This document shows positions 34,268-44,035 of a DNA stretch of 64,000 nucleotides, one piece after another. Location of the stretch: NCBI RefSeq assembly GCF_014645615.1, contig NZ_BMMB01000005.1, positions 1 to 64,000 on the forward strand, in the 5' to 3' direction. Source of the stretch: Paenibacillus hunanensis. GTDB taxonomy: Bacteria; Bacillota; Bacilli; Paenibacillales; Paenibacillaceae. Made by a program: the position numbers and the translations under genes. The notes under the pieces were generated by a model. That model saw nothing but the letters and a program-made list of their open reading frames with translations, did no database searches and was not told where the DNA came from. Within the stretch, counting starts at the first letter, position 1, and each line of letters begins with the position of its first letter.

Positions 34268-34732
34268 CTACGCCTGGATCGCTTCTAGCACAGCATTCAC
34301 ATGCCCTTTGACCTTTACATTACGCCATTCCTGCTGTAGATTGCCTTCTTCGTCAATCAGGAAGGTGGAGCGCACGATGCCCTCGTATTCCTTGCCATAC
34401 ATCTTTTTGAGCTGCCAGACTCCATAGGCTTCTGCTACAGCATGATCGGGATCGGCAAGCAATGGAAACGGTAGCTCGTGCTTGGCGATAAATTTGTCAT
34501 GCGACTTGACGCTATCCGGGCTAATACCGAGTACGACAGCACCGTGTTGTTCGTAGCCAGCAGTACTATCGCGGAAGTCACAGGCTTCCTGCGTGCAGCT
34601 GGAGGTATTATCCTTCGGGTAGAAATACAATACAACTTTGCGTCCGCGATAGTCGCTCAAGGAGATTTCTTTACCACCGGATGCCTCCAGTGTAAAGTCC
34701 GGTGCAGGCTGTCCAATTTGCAATTCACTCAT
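34268..34732 (-). CDS. bcp: Thioredoxin-dependent peroxiredoxin Bcp
   Basis: 154 aa. Reduces hydroperoxides using thioredoxin. The peroxidatic Cys46 in NTSSCTQEACDFRD and Cys51 five residues later form the Bcp/PrxQ pair. LYFYPKDNT before the Cys and FLIDEEGNL near the C-terminus are family motifs. Single cytoplasmic gene; ribosome site AAGGAG lies upstream of ATG 34732. Confidence 0.95.
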   Translation of the reverse strand: MSELQIGQPAPDFTLEASGGKEISLSDYRGRKVVLYFYPKDNTSSCTQEACDFRDSTAGYEQHGAVVLGISPDSVKSHDKFIAKHELPFPLLADPDHAVAEAYGVWQLKKMYGKEYEGIVRSTFLIDEEGNLQQEWRNVKVKGHVNAVLEAIQA

Positions 34733-35023
34733 GGTTATAGCTCCTTTTCAATATATGGTTAGGTCTTGCTACGATACTCTCATGTATATAATAGTAGAAA
34801 GATACGACTGTGAAAAGAAGCGCCGTATGCATTCTATCTCTGCTCTCCCACGCTGGCTACACTCGAAAGGTATCGATAAGCAAAGGTCGAGTAAGCGTCG
34901 AGTAAGCGAGAAGTCTCATTCAGGGTGACTAGGTCGATATCTAGCCTGCCCATTACTCGACCTACCTGTATTTACTTGGATATGATCCATCTGGCAAGAG
35001 CTTACCCACTCCCTACAACTCCA
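34733..35023. other. Gap between usp and bcp with an inverted repeat
   Basis: Perfect 11-bp arms AGGTCGAGTAA (34884-34894) and TTACTCGACCT (34953-34963), the first followed by a second GTCGAGTAAGC copy. They could fold at the 3' end of the usp message. No gene is supported. Confidence 0.55.
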
Positions 35024-35443
35024 TTACTTCACGATTAACACCGGACAATGAGCGCGCTTCACCACCTTATGGCTCACACTGCCAAGTACAAATTCCTGCA
35101 AGGCATTCAAGCCACGGGTGCCGATCACAATGAGGTCTACATTATTAGCATCTGCATATTTTACGATTGTCGGGCCAGGCTCGCCTTTTACCGTGGTCAG
35201 CTTGGGCTGCAACTCTGCTCCAGATAGTACATCCAGCACAGGCTGTAATCTCTCCTGACGGTAAAACTCGATCTCCTCATGGTTCGGTGAATGTAGCACT
35301 TCGTCTCGTATTCGATCTGGATCGATGACCAGTAGCACTTCGACGAATGTGTCTGTACTCATATGTGCCAGCTTCACCGCTTCAGTCGCCGCTCTGACCG
35401 AGTTATCTGATCCATCAGCAGCAATAAGGATATGCTTGTACAT
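35024..35443 (-). CDS. Universal stress protein (UspA family)
   Basis: About 139 aa, one Usp domain. MYKHILIAADGSDNSVRAA at the start and the nucleotide-binding motif GTRGLNALQEFVLGSVSHKV (G-2x-G-9x-GS) are both present, so it is the ATP-binding type. ATG 35443 has AAAAAGGAG eight bases upstream; a GTG three codons earlier overlaps the ribosome site. Typical role is survival under stress or slow growth. Monocistronic. Confidence 0.93.
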   Translation of the reverse strand: MYKHILIAADGSDNSVRAATEAVKLAHMSTDTFVEVLLVIDPDRIRDEVLHSPNHEEIEFYRQERLQPVLDVLSGAELQPKLTTVKGEPGPTIVKYADANNVDLIVIGTRGLNALQEFVLGSVSHKVVKRAHCPVLIVK

Positions 35444-35829
35444 CGTGAACACTCCTTTTTGGGCATGGTAGCCATTCGCGTTATGTCGTATTGCAGCTTA
35501 CCAAGGCGAGGCGATATAACGCTCTTGATCATATATACCCATTTAGCTACAGGCTGTTACGTGCATTGGGTGAGATGATGCTAATCCGATGCTTCTATGT
35601 AAAATTGGGATCGTGTCTGTAGTATGCTAGTATAGAATGGTATCTCCCTACCTACATAGCTTGAGCTGGCTTTACGCTTGTACTCCATATCGTGTCACTC
35701 GTCTTATTTCAAAGAAATCGAATTCCAATGGAGTAAATGGGCACAGGATCACCGCTTTACTCAGTGCATCTTTTACCAACACTTCCCCATGCATCCGTTT
35801 GCCACACTCTGACAAAGGAGCTTGATCTC
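35444..35829. other. Intergenic region before the acetyltransferase gene
   Basis: 385 bases without a supported gene. A promoter candidate has TTGGGA near 35605 and TAGTAT near 35628. That would give a leader of about 190 bases, in which no riboswitch pattern was recognised. CAAAGGAG precedes ATG 35830. Confidence 0.4.
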
Positions 35830-36387
35830 ATGACCAAACTAGCTACTGTATTACAAAATGACCGCATACAGGTACGTCTGATCCACAGCGAAGACGCAGC
35901 GCAGATGTTGACGCTGGAAACGCGTAATCGTGAGTTTTTCCAGCAGTTTACGGGGACGCATGATGAATCATTTTATACATTGGAAGGACAGCAGCAGGTT
36001 GCACAGACTCGTATCGAGCGTGCAGAGCAGGATTATGGCTACTGGTTCGTGATTGTTCATCGTGAGACTGAGCAAATTATCGGCTATATTATGCTAACCG
36101 AAGTGGTACGGAGTAACCTCCAGAGCTGCTGGATTGGCTATTTTCTTGATGCAGCCTATAACGGACAAGGCATCATGACCGATGCGGTGAAGCTGGTAGT
36201 GCAGTATGCGTTTGAGCAGCTACATTTTCACCGACTGGAGGCAGGCGTCATGCCGCACAATATAGGCTCGATTCGTGTGCTGGAGAAGTCCGGCTTCGAA
36301 CGTGAAGGGCTAGCACGGAAAAATGTGAAGATTAATGGTGTCTGGCAAGATCATGTGACGCTGGGAATCGTGAATCCGAACGATTAA
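35830..36387 (+). CDS. GNAT acetyltransferase, RimJ/RimL type
   Basis: 185 aa. VRLIHSEDAAQMLTLE opens the fold, IGYIMLTEV and WIGYFLDAAYNGQGIMTDAV supply the acetyl-CoA binding motif (Q/RxxGxG/A region), and HRLEAGVMPHNIGSIRVLEKSGFEREGL is the typical C-terminal half. These enzymes acetylate protein N-termini or amino compounds; the substrate cannot be told. Start set at ATG 35830 with AAAGGAG; an in-frame ATG 93 bases earlier is not supported. A terminator follows. Confidence 0.88.
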   Translation: MTKLATVLQNDRIQVRLIHSEDAAQMLTLETRNREFFQQFTGTHDESFYTLEGQQQVAQTRIERAEQDYGYWFVIVHRETEQIIGYIMLTEVVRSNLQSCWIGYFLDAAYNGQGIMTDAVKLVVQYAFEQLHFHRLEAGVMPHNIGSIRVLEKSGFEREGLARKNVKINGVWQDHVTLGIVNPND

Positions 36388-36396
36388 GGCAAAAGG

Positions 36397-36467
36397 AAAA
36401 GCATCTCTTTCATACAACGACGGTGGCTGATAATTCCGCTGGATCGCTGATGAGTAGAGATGCTTTT
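36397..36467 (+). terminator. Terminator after the GNAT gene
   Basis: Outer arms AAAAGCATCTCT and AGAGATGCTTTTT enclose a long loop and are followed by T residues. Confidence 0.75.
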
Positions 36468-36508
36468 TATCGATAAACCGAGAATCTTTTTAATATATAT
36501 ATCTATAA

Positions 36509-36778
36509 TCAGGTGGTCGTCGCGTTGCTGGCTGACTTCTCAAGCTTATTGCTCGCATTCAGTGCGCTATTCCAGCCAGAATAACCGGAGTCGACCCACC
36601 ATTTGTCTGTATTCGGCTGCTGAGTGATCACGTAATCCCAGCTCACATCTGCGTCAGATACCGTACCATCCTCAGCTGTTTTCTCGTATACCTGTGTTGC
36701 TGTCAGATGGATACCATCCTGACGAACCTCGATGCAGTCCTGATCGATAATGACCCTGGGCGTAAAATTGAGATACAT
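36509..36778 (-). pseudogene. 89-codon orphan frame, possible C-terminal gene remnant
   Basis: The frame reads like real protein (WDYVITQQPNTDKWWVDSGY, then a Ser/Asn-rich tail), with an amphipathic beta-like pattern. But it lacks a ribosome site before its only ATG, and the upstream part of the frame ends at a TGA within 30 bases. It could be the end of a larger secreted or membrane protein whose 5' part has been lost. The family is not recognised. Confidence 0.4.
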
Positions 36779-36907
36779 TTTAAAAAAGCATATGATTTCG
36801 ATATTTCACCTGTTGTAGTGCTATCAAACAGCCCTAGTGCCTTTTAAATAGCATAGGAATGACTATAACCGTTGTTACTGTAATGAATAGAGTAGGATAA
36901 TCCAAGC

Positions 36908-36944
36908 AAAAAAGCCGTGTCAGAATTATTCTGGCACGACTTTT
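36908..36944 (-). terminator. Terminator of the ABC-2 exporter operon
   Basis: Arms of CCGTGTCAGAA against TTCTGGCACGA (one G-U pair) with flanking A/T runs; on the minus strand six T residues follow. It is about 60 bases beyond the last permease stop. Confidence 0.85.
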
Positions 36945-37002
36945 CCAATCGTTTAACTCTTTTTAAGTTTGCGAGTTTTCTCAGATATGCACTGATGTTC
37001 TG

Positions 37003-37797
37003 TTACGAGCCTGCCCCACGATACCGCTTCACCCCAGTATTCCATAGGAGCAGACTGGCGGTAAAGAAGACCAGCCCCATCACCGGTGTCAGCCATGCCA
37101 TCGTCAGCATCTCCTGACGTTGCAGGAACAGTGCCGCTGGATAGATGCCTACAAATGCAAACGGCAATACCCATGTCAGTACAATCTGGATCACGCGGTT
37201 ATAGATCGTGATCGGATAACGCCCGTAGGTCTGAATATTCACCATCAGCGGAATGATGCCGGTTGGTGAATCCGAGTAGAACGATACCGACGTTAATATA
37301 ATGTAGATTCCAGCATAGATGAGCGTCGAGCCAATCACCATCAGGATCATAACAGGGATGAACCACCACTGCATATCCAGCCCCAGCTGCCCACCGCTCC
37401 AGATCATAATGATCAGTCCAATCGCCGAGCCGATCAATGAAGGCGGGTCTAGATTTTCCAAAAAAATCTGAAACAGACTATGCGCTGGACGGGTGAGAAT
37501 GCGATCCATCTCGCCCTTTACAATATACCGATCTCCGAAATTCCACAGATTAATAAAGCAGCTATACAGTCCATATGGCACCATAAAGTAGCCATACACG
37601 AACACAACCTCAGCTTCGGTAAAGCCGCCCAGCGTCTCGGTATGAGCAAACACAACGAAGATAAAGATCAGATTGGTTGCCTGAAACAGCAGATCCGAGA
37701 TCACTTCGACCCAGAAGTCGGCGCGATACGTCAGCCTTGTTTTCATATAATTCGTAAAATACTCCCAGATCAGCCCAACATAATATGCGATTCGCAT
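37003..37797 (-). CDS. ABC-2 type transporter permease (DUF990-like), second subunit
   Basis: About 264 aa with six hydrophobic segments. The sequence pattern WNFGDRYIVKGEMDRILTRPAH near residue 90 and YPITIYNRVIQIVLTWVLPF in the C-terminal half are typical of the ABC2_membrane_6 (DUF990) family. ATG 37797 follows GGAGG. It lies directly after the first permease (4-base gap) and would form the membrane half of an exporter with the ATPase at 38589. The substrate is unknown; related systems are annotated as multidrug or lipid exporters. Confidence 0.87.
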   Translation of the reverse strand: MRIAYYVGLIWEYFTNYMKTRLTYRADFWVEVISDLLFQATNLIFIFVVFAHTETLGGFTEAEVVFVYGYFMVPYGLYSCFINLWNFGDRYIVKGEMDRILTRPAHSLFQIFLENLDPPSLIGSAIGLIIMIWSGGQLGLDMQWWFIPVMILMVIGSTLIYAGIYIILTSVSFYSDSPTGIIPLMVNIQTYGRYPITIYNRVIQIVLTWVLPFAFVGIYPAALFLQRQEMLTMAWLTPVMGLVFFTASLLLWNTGVKRYRGAGS

Positions 37798-37801
37798 CGA
37801 C

Positions 37802-38596
37802 TCAACCTCCCTGCACGAACAGTCGTACCCGGGCGGCACGCCATACGATAATCATTGGCACAAGCAAAATCACAAACCAGAGCACCTGAATACCCAGCAC
37901 TTCCAGAATGCCTGTCCCCTGTACACGTCCTGTAAATACCGAGCCCGGCAAGTACGTGATCGCCTGAAACGGCAAAAAGTTCATAATCGATACGAGCCAG
38001 CCCGGGAAGAAGCTAATCGGAATGAGCAGCCCGGAGAACAGATCGACCACAACACGCTTCATACGCATCAGCCCATCGTTATTTTCGATAAAAAATGCCA
38101 TCAATCCAACGAGAATATTAAGCTGTGTATTAATAAGGAAACTAAAAAATAGCATCACGAGAAATCCAATCCACGATACCGGGCTTGTCGGCAACTGCAC
38201 CGGAAACAGTATAATCGCAATAATCATGCCCGGAATCATAAACATGGTGAACCGGAACAGTCCCTCGCCAAAGCCCTGCATCATTTTCACGAGCAAATAA
38301 TTGTACGGACGGATAAATTGAATCGCAATCGTACCATCTCGAATCTCGGTCGCAATCTCCCGATCCAGATTGTTAAAGTAAAAGGCACGCGCCATCCATG
38401 ATACCGCCACATAGGTCGTCATCTGTGCCGCTGTGAAGCCAGCCAGCTGCTCCTTGCCACCATAGATTGCTTGCCAGGTAAAATAGTACACCCCAATATT
38501 GAGCGTATACACGAGAATGCCGGAATAATAATTCACCCGATACGCCAGCATCGTCAGAAAGCGAATTCGGATAAAGTCGAGATACAGACTAGACAT
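37802..38596 (-). CDS. ABC-2 type transporter permease (DUF990-like), first subunit
   Basis: About 264 aa, six hydrophobic segments. REIATEIRDGTIAIQFIRPYNYLL marks the same DUF990-like family as its neighbour. ATG 38596 has AGGAGG upstream, and the start overlaps the end of the ATPase gene by 8 bases. Together the three genes form a tightly packed operon. Confidence 0.87.
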   Translation of the reverse strand: MSSLYLDFIRIRFLTMLAYRVNYYSGILVYTLNIGVYYFTWQAIYGGKEQLAGFTAAQMTTYVAVSWMARAFYFNNLDREIATEIRDGTIAIQFIRPYNYLLVKMMQGFGEGLFRFTMFMIPGMIIAIILFPVQLPTSPVSWIGFLVMLFFSFLINTQLNILVGLMAFFIENNDGLMRMKRVVVDLFSGLLIPISFFPGWLVSIMNFLPFQAITYLPGSVFTGRVQGTGILEVLGIQVLWFVILLVPMIIVWRAARVRLFVQGG

Positions 38597-39620
38597 GAAG
38601 GATGCCTCCTGCTCCCGGCTTCTCCGCTGATCCTGAGCTGTAAATCTGGCGTACAATCTCATCCGTACTCGTCTCGGAAATCTGTACATCCGTTACTTCA
38701 GCGGCACCGAGCACGCGTGAAAATAAATCCGATACCGCGGTATCTACCGGAATAAGCGCTGTAGCGACCAGTTCACTCTCCTGTGTCCATGTGACCGGCA
38801 AGCCCCCCGTCCATGCAGTTAGCTCGGCTGCGGTCACCGCCTTACCAAATTGGAATCGTACCGCACGTCCACTGCCCCAGCGCGACTTGAGTTCATCCAG
38901 TCCGCCATCGTAAATGATGCTGCCCGCATCGAGCATAATGACGCGTGAGCAGAGCGCTTCGATATCCTGTAGATCATGCGTGGTCAGCAGAATGGTTGTG
39001 CCCTGCGTGCGATTGAGTTCTTTTAGAAATTCACGAATTTCGGATTTGACCACGATATCGAGTCCAATCGTTGGCTCATCAAGGAAGACGATCGATGGAT
39101 TATGCAGCAGTGCTGCTACCAGCTCACAGCGCATACGCTGTCCCAGACTGAGCTTACGCACCGGACGACTGAGCAGCTCCTGTAGCTCCAGACGCTCCAC
39201 CAGCTCATCCAGTCGCTTACGAAAATCCGACTCGGATACGCCGTATACCTTGCGTAATAATTGGAAGGATTCGATCACACCGATATCCCACCAGAGCTGA
39301 CTGCGTTGTCCGAAAACGACACCGATGCCGTTGACGAATTTCTCACGCTCCAGATAAGGAACGTAGCCGTTGACACGAATGTCACCGGAGGTCGGTACGA
39401 GAATACCGGTGAGCATTTTGATTGTAGTTGATTTACCGGCACCATTTTCACCGATATAGCCGCAGATCTCTCCCTGCGGAATCGTAAAGCTAATATCATT
39501 GACCGCAGCTACCTCGCGATATTCTCTAGCGAACAGGTCTTGCAGCGCGCCCTTGAGCCCACCGCGGCTTTGCTGGATGCGGAAGTTTTTGCGTAATTGA
39601 TGAACCTCGATTGCCTGCAT
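38589..39620 (-). CDS. ABC transporter ATP-binding protein (NatA-like exporter type)
   Basis: 343 aa. Walker A GENGAGKST is at 57-65, signature LSLGQRMR at 157-164 and Walker B IVFLDEP at 177-183, with the H-loop in LTTHDLQDIEALC. The variant LSLGQRMR signature and the ~100-residue C-terminal extension are typical of ATPases paired with DUF990-like permeases. ATG 39620 has AAGGAG six bases upstream. An upstream in-frame ATG at 39857 would add 79 residues with no domain, so it was rejected. Confidence 0.9.
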   Translation of the reverse strand: MQAIEVHQLRKNFRIQQSRGGLKGALQDLFAREYREVAAVNDISFTIPQGEICGYIGENGAGKSTTIKMLTGILVPTSGDIRVNGYVPYLEREKFVNGIGVVFGQRSQLWWDIGVIESFQLLRKVYGVSESDFRKRLDELVERLELQELLSRPVRKLSLGQRMRCELVAALLHNPSIVFLDEPTIGLDIVVKSEIREFLKELNRTQGTTILLTTHDLQDIEALCSRVIMLDAGSIIYDGGLDELKSRWGSGRAVRFQFGKAVTAAELTAWTGGLPVTWTQESELVATALIPVDTAVSDLFSRVLGAAEVTDVQISETSTDEIVRQIYSSGSAEKPGAGGILHV

Positions 39621-39870
39621 AGTGCACTCCTTTGTGACGGCGTAATCGTCGCCGTATAATCTATAAAATGGTCTGCCCACTTGAGTAGAGACTGAGCCTG
39701 CGGAAGGTCTGTCCATCCTATTCATGACAAAATCGATGTAAAATGCTGCGTACAGCAACAGGATTGTCATTTTTATTCTCTTTTTTTCGTCACCAAACCG
39801 CCGTATGATAGGGTACAGAAAAAGAGGGATTGACAGCAGCACATCCGCCTGTTCCACCGCTATGTCAGAA
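39621..39870. other. Divergent intergenic region before the exporter operon
   Basis: No gene is supported. A perfect short inverted repeat CGGCGACGATTACGCCG-like run lies near 39638-39654 in front of the exporter start and could be an operator or a hairpin. Confidence 0.4.
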
Positions 39871-39899
39871 TTGATTGTTGCCCGAAAAGAAATTATAAT
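39871..39899 (+). promoter_or_regulatory. Sigma-A promoter of the LCP gene
   Basis: TTGATT (39871-39876), a 17-base spacer and TATAAT (39894-39899). The leader is about 150 bases; no known riboswitch pattern was recognised in it. Confidence 0.75.
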
Positions 39900-40059
39900 G
39901 TACGGGTGTTGTTAACACAATGCAAAGCTATTAACTTTTATCCGCCATGCATATCGCAGATGCATAGGCACGAAGTGTCTCTGTGCAGTTTTTGTTTGTC
40001 CGAATATGAGGTACACCCTTATACATCGCGAAACCCCATCCTTGAAAGGAAGAACGTGC

Positions 40060-41181
40060 ATGAAATCAAAAACAAAGCGTACGCTGTTATGGAGCCTGGG
40101 CATTATCGCCGTGGCGGTCATCGGCTATGCCATTTATTACTTTACAGCAGTGTATAACCAGATTGGCGCTCTGCAAAAAACAGGCGGCGATTCTCCATTC
40201 AAAAATATACCGACCAATACCGCGGTCGCAGCTGCTCCTCCCGTATGGGAAGGAACCGAGCCCGTTAATATTTTGCTCATGGGTGTCGACTCCCGTCAAT
40301 CGAACGACGGCGAAGTGCCTCGTTCGGACACGATGCTTGTTGCCTCGCTTGATCCGGTGAAAAAGACGATCCATCTGTTCTCGATCTTGCGTGATACGTA
40401 CGTCGACATTCCGGGACATGATCAGAACCGCATCAACTCGGCGATCACACATGGCCCAACAACCGCCATGCAGACGGTAAGCGATGTGCTCGGTATTCCG
40501 GTGCAATATTATGTATACACCGACTTCCAGGGCTTCATTAAACTCGTCGATGCCGTGGGCGGCATTGACTTTAATGTAGAAAAGGATATGCATTACGTCA
40601 GCGCAGCAGATAAGCATGAGTACGACATCGATCTGAAAGCCGGCATGCAGCATCTGGACGGTAAAACAGCATTGCAATACGTTCGTTTCCGCCATGATGC
40701 CATGTCCGACTTCTCCCGTACCGAACGTCAGCGTGCCTTCCTGACAGCAGTCGGTGATAAATTAAAATCGACCACCTCGATTATGAATCTGCCGGACATT
40801 TTAAAACAGGTGAACCCATATATCGATACGAACCTGAGTGTCGACGATCTGTGGAAGCTCGCCAGCGTTGCCTACGATAGCAAAATGAGCGGCAGCGACC
40901 AGCTCCCACCGAATAACCTGCTCGTCGAAAAACATGTGGGCGGTGCCCAGGTAATCGGCATCAGCAGCGAAAGTAAGCTGAAACAATTCGTACAGGACGC
41001 TCTGAGCAAAACAACGACCGACCCTGTTCCAGTATCATCAGATGGCAAATCAGGTACTTCCACTGATCCCGAAGCAAGCAGCTCCACCGAAGGCTCTAGC
41101 TCGTCCAGTACACCATCATCCAGTACGACAGGCAATAGCTCTTCTAGCCCAGAATCAAGCTCGACATCATCCAGTAAATAA
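40060..41181 (+). CDS. LytR-CpsA-Psr family wall glycopolymer transferase
   Basis: About 373 aa. An N-terminal membrane anchor (LLWSLGIIAVAVIGYAIYYF) precedes the LCP domain with GVDSRQSNDGEVPRSDTMLV, SILRDTYVDIPGH, YTDFQGFIKLVDAVGGI and VRFRHDAMSDFSRTERQR, which hold the conserved Asp and Arg residues for polyprenyl-phosphate binding. LCP enzymes attach teichoic-acid-like polymers to peptidoglycan on the outer membrane face. The last ~60 residues are an unusual Ser/Thr-rich tail (SSSTEGSSSSSTPSSSTTG), probably disordered and wall-spanning. GAAAGGAAG precedes the ATG; a terminator follows at 41233-41265. Confidence 0.92.
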   Translation: MKSKTKRTLLWSLGIIAVAVIGYAIYYFTAVYNQIGALQKTGGDSPFKNIPTNTAVAAAPPVWEGTEPVNILLMGVDSRQSNDGEVPRSDTMLVASLDPVKKTIHLFSILRDTYVDIPGHDQNRINSAITHGPTTAMQTVSDVLGIPVQYYVYTDFQGFIKLVDAVGGIDFNVEKDMHYVSAADKHEYDIDLKAGMQHLDGKTALQYVRFRHDAMSDFSRTERQRAFLTAVGDKLKSTTSIMNLPDILKQVNPYIDTNLSVDDLWKLASVAYDSKMSGSDQLPPNNLLVEKHVGGAQVIGISSESKLKQFVQDALSKTTTDPVPVSSDGKSGTSTDPEASSSTEGSSSSSTPSSSTTGNSSSSPESSSTSSSK

Positions 41182-41232
41182 AGCATTCATTGCTGATCAA
41201 CACTCCATTTATTTCCAGTAAATAAACAATCC

Positions 41233-41265
41233 AAAGGAAGCTTCGTTCACCGAAGCTTCCTTTTT
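41233..41265 (+). terminator. Terminator after the LCP gene
   Basis: Perfect arms AAAGGAAGCTTCG and CGAAGCTTCCTTT with a five-base loop and a T-run. Confidence 0.92.
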
Positions 41266-41398
41266 GCTGTCCAATCACATGTCTAACCCGTTTCAATGAG
41301 CGATTTGTACCCATTTGTTCATACCATCGTCATTTGCCAATAAGGATGGTCATGTTAAAATAGATACGGTCTTTCAACAACGTAACGCTCGGATTTAG

Positions 41399-41440
41399 GA
41401 TTTTAGATTTTAGATTTTAGATTTTAGATTTTAGATTTTG
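41399..41440. repeat. Tandem 7-bp repeat (GATTTTA)
   Basis: Five complete GATTTTA units and a partial sixth, followed by degenerate GGATGTAAGATTTGGA-like relatives to about 41480. It lies between the LCP terminator and palindromic element copy C. Confidence 0.85.
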
Positions 41441-41624
41441 GATGTAAGATTTGGAATGTAGGATTTAGGATCTAAGAATTAAGATTTTGAATTAAAGATT
41501 GTACATCCACTACTTGAGAGTTAGAAGCACATCTAAATCTTAATTTCACTTCTTAATTTTCTACTTTGCTTTTCATGCCTCAAAATCCTGGATGTTGGAT
41601 TTTAAATACAGGTGCGAGATGCAG

Positions 41625-41823
41625 GGAACGAAGGGAAGGAAATAAGGGGAAAGGACGACTTACAGTGTTAGTGCTTTTCTAACACGTGGTTCAATGAGAG
41701 AGTGATTTTTGCAAAGCAAAATATCTTACCCTTTCCGAGGGGCGGGAATCTTCATGTACTCCTCATCCAAAAGATTCCCGCGGCTCCACTGAGTCCGTCC
41801 CCTTATTCCTTCCCGGAGTGATC
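41625..41823. repeat. Dispersed palindromic element, copy C (reverse orientation)
   Basis: Reverse-oriented relative of copies A and B. Ends carry GGGAAGGAAATAAGGGGA and the complement of GGGAAGGAATAAGGGGA. The central stem here is GGGAATCTT with AAGATTCCC, where copies A and B have GGAATCTAC with GTAGATTCC, so both arms changed while pairing was kept. The GTGTTAG.../CTAACAC and GCAAA.../TTTGC hairpins are retained. It lies 57 bases before the hemL start. Confidence 0.9.
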
Positions 41824-41879
41824 CACCTCAAAACCTCATAAAACCCCAACACCATCCCAATACAAAGGAGATTATACCC

Positions 41880-43196
41880 ATGAACCGAAAACGTTCGGAA
41901 CAATTATATGAACAGGCACTCCAGCATATCGTGGGCGGTGTGAATAGCCCATCCCGCTCCTTCAAAGCCGTTGGCGGTGGTGCGCCCGTATTCATGTCCT
42001 CTGCTCGCGGCGCTCATTTCTTCGATGTAGACGGTAACAAATACATCGATTATCTGGCAGCCTTCGGCCCGATCATCACCGGACATGCGCATCCGCATAT
42101 TACCGCAGCCATCACACGCGCAGCGGAAAACGGCATTTTGTACGGTACACCAACCGAGCTAGAAATCCATATGGCGCAAATGCTTAAAGAGAGCATTCCA
42201 TCGCTCGATAAGGTTCGTTTCGTCAACTCCGGTACCGAAGCGGTCATGTCGACTATCCGTGTCGCACGCGCGTATACAGGACGTACAAAAATTATCAAAT
42301 TCGCTGGCTGCTACCACGGTCACTCCGATCTGGTGCTCGTTGCCGCTGGCTCCGGCCCATCCACACTTGGTACACCGGATAGTGCAGGCGTTCCAGCCAG
42401 TATCGCGAATGAAGTGATCACCGTGCCTTTTAACAATCTGGACGGATTAAAAGAAGCGCTGGAGCACTGGGGCGAAGAAGTTGCCGCTGTGATGGTTGAG
42501 CCGATCGTCGGTAACTTCGGTATGGTGATGCCGGAGAAGGGCTTCCTGGAAGGGCTATGCCGCATGGCGCATGAGCACGGTGCACTCGTTATTTACGATG
42601 AGGTCATCACCGCGTATCGCTTCCATTATGGCTCTGCTCAAACGTATGCTGGACTCGATAACCACGACGAGATCACGCCCGATCTGACGGCACTGGGCAA
42701 AATTATCGGTGGCGGTCTGCCGATCGGTGCCTATGGCGGTCGCAAGCATATTATGGATCAGGTCGCTCCGCTTGGCCCTGCCTATCAAGCAGGCACGATG
42801 GCAGGCAACCCGGCATCGATCGCATCGGGTATCGCCTGTCTGGAAGTGCTGCAAGGTCAGGGTGTATACGAAGAAATGGAGCGTCTGGCGATTCGCCTGA
42901 CCGATGGCATCCAGTCTTCGGCAGAGCGCTATGGCGTACCGCTGACCATTAACCGTATTCGCGGCGCGTTCTCCACGCATTTCTGCGATCATCCGGTTAC
43001 GAATTATGATGAAGCACAGGATACAGATGGCGAGCAATTCGCAGCCTTCTTCCGTCATATGCTGGATCGCGGCATCTGTCTGGCAGCATCCAAGTATGAA
43101 GCATGGTTCCTGACGACTGCCCATACCGATGGCGATATTGATCTGACGCTGGAAGCGGCGGATGAAGCGATGAAGCTGGTATCGCAGGGGAAATAA
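41880..43196 (+). CDS. hemL: Glutamate-1-semialdehyde 2,1-aminomutase
   Basis: 438 aa PLP enzyme that converts glutamate-1-semialdehyde to 5-aminolevulinate in tetrapyrrole synthesis. [15 protein letters not shown] near 19-34 and [17 protein letters not shown] near 114-130 are diagnostic of the family; the PLP Lys is 274 in [17 protein letters not shown]. The Asp in [11 protein letters not shown] is at 240. It stands alone rather than in a hemAXCDBL operon, so it is likely a second, GsaB-type copy. AGGAG lies before the ATG. A strong terminator follows. Confidence 0.95.
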   Translation: MNRKRSEQLYEQALQHIVGGVNSPSRSFKAVGGGAPVFMSSARGAHFFDVDGNKYIDYLAAFGPIITGHAHPHITAAITRAAENGILYGTPTELEIHMAQMLKESIPSLDKVRFVNSGTEAVMSTIRVARAYTGRTKIIKFAGCYHGHSDLVLVAAGSGPSTLGTPDSAGVPASIANEVITVPFNNLDGLKEALEHWGEEVAAVMVEPIVGNFGMVMPEKGFLEGLCRMAHEHGALVIYDEVITAYRFHYGSAQTYAGLDNHDEITPDLTALGKIIGGGLPIGAYGGRKHIMDQVAPLGPAYQAGTMAGNPASIASGIACLEVLQGQGVYEEMERLAIRLTDGIQSSAERYGVPLTINRIRGAFSTHFCDHPVTNYDEAQDTDGEQFAAFFRHMLDRGICLAASKYEAWFLTTAHTDGDIDLTLEAADEAMKLVSQGK

Positions 43197-43284
43197 GATT
43201 GCTTTTCTTTTAAATAAGAAATAGAAGTTTACAGAATAAGAAATAGAGTTCGCAGAGTAAATAGGCTCACAGTGCTTTACAACA

Positions 43285-43325
43285 AAACATCCCCACCGTA
43301 TCGTCGGAATACGGTGGGGATGTTT
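43285..43325 (+). terminator. Terminator of hemL
   Basis: Sixteen-base arms starting AAACATCCCCACC and ending GGTGGGGATGTTT, followed by T-rich sequence. It may also serve the convergent yjgB-like gene. Confidence 0.9.
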
Positions 43326-43356
43326 GTATATTTAGATGTTTATTTATAAGATACTT

Positions 43357-43962
43357 TTATTTTTTCAGCAGATTAATATGATCCAGATCGGTCGGGCTAT
43401 TGTAGATGAACTCCAGCTTATAGTCTCCACGGTTGTACGTCAGCTTCGTTTGCTTCTGACCGCCTGTCGTCATTGTCGACGTCGAGCTTGGTGCATACCA
43501 TGTTTTCTTGAGCACGCTCATCGTAATGCTGCCAATTGTCTGCTTACGCTCAACCTGTGTACCCAGATAGCGAATTTCCTTCAGCACATTCGCGCTGTTA
43601 TAGGACATGGCATAACCTGGTGTACCCATCTCTGCATGATAAATGTCATAACCGGATGCTGTCGTACGAGAGGTTGTCGGCTTGCCATACGTAGCAACAA
43701 CCGTACCACGCGTCGTTTTGCCAACGATGAATTTGTCTACTGGATTGCCATTTGCAGAGGGGAGCATGCCCTTCAATGCTGGCTTATAAAATGTGTTCAG
43801 CAGCGCGGCTCCTGTCATTTGCTGGCTCGCCGTGCTGCTTGTGCTTGCGGCATAGGCAGACGGTGACGTCAGGCTGGTGCTGACAGCGAATGAACCAGCG
43901 GTAGCGACTCCAGTTAGTGCGAGTGCGATTCCTGTTTTGTACATCATACTTGTGAATTTCAT
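43357..43962 (-). CDS. Secreted YjgB/DUF4309-family protein
   Basis: About 201 aa. A signal peptide (basic start, hydrophobic segment, then SPSAYA) is followed by a domain with NPVDKFIVGKTTRGTVVATY and YGKP that matches the DUF4309/YjgB family, known in Bacillus as a secreted protein of unclear role. AAGGAGG precedes ATG 43962. It lies 74 bases downstream of a TetR gene on the same strand, so the two may be co-transcribed. Confidence 0.82.
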   Translation of the reverse strand: MKFTSMMYKTGIALALTGVATAGSFAVSTSLTSPSAYAASTSSTASQQMTGAALLNTFYKPALKGMLPSANGNPVDKFIVGKTTRGTVVATYGKPTTSRTTASGYDIYHAEMGTPGYAMSYNSANVLKEIRYLGTQVERKQTIGSITMSVLKKTWYAPSSTSTMTTGGQKQTKLTYNRGDYKLEFIYNSPTDLDHINLLKK

Positions 43963-44035
43963 CTGGTATTCCTCCTTGATGGGCAAAGCCTAGAGTGTTC
44001 CCTTTTGATGTATCGTCTATATGATCTAAAAAGCA

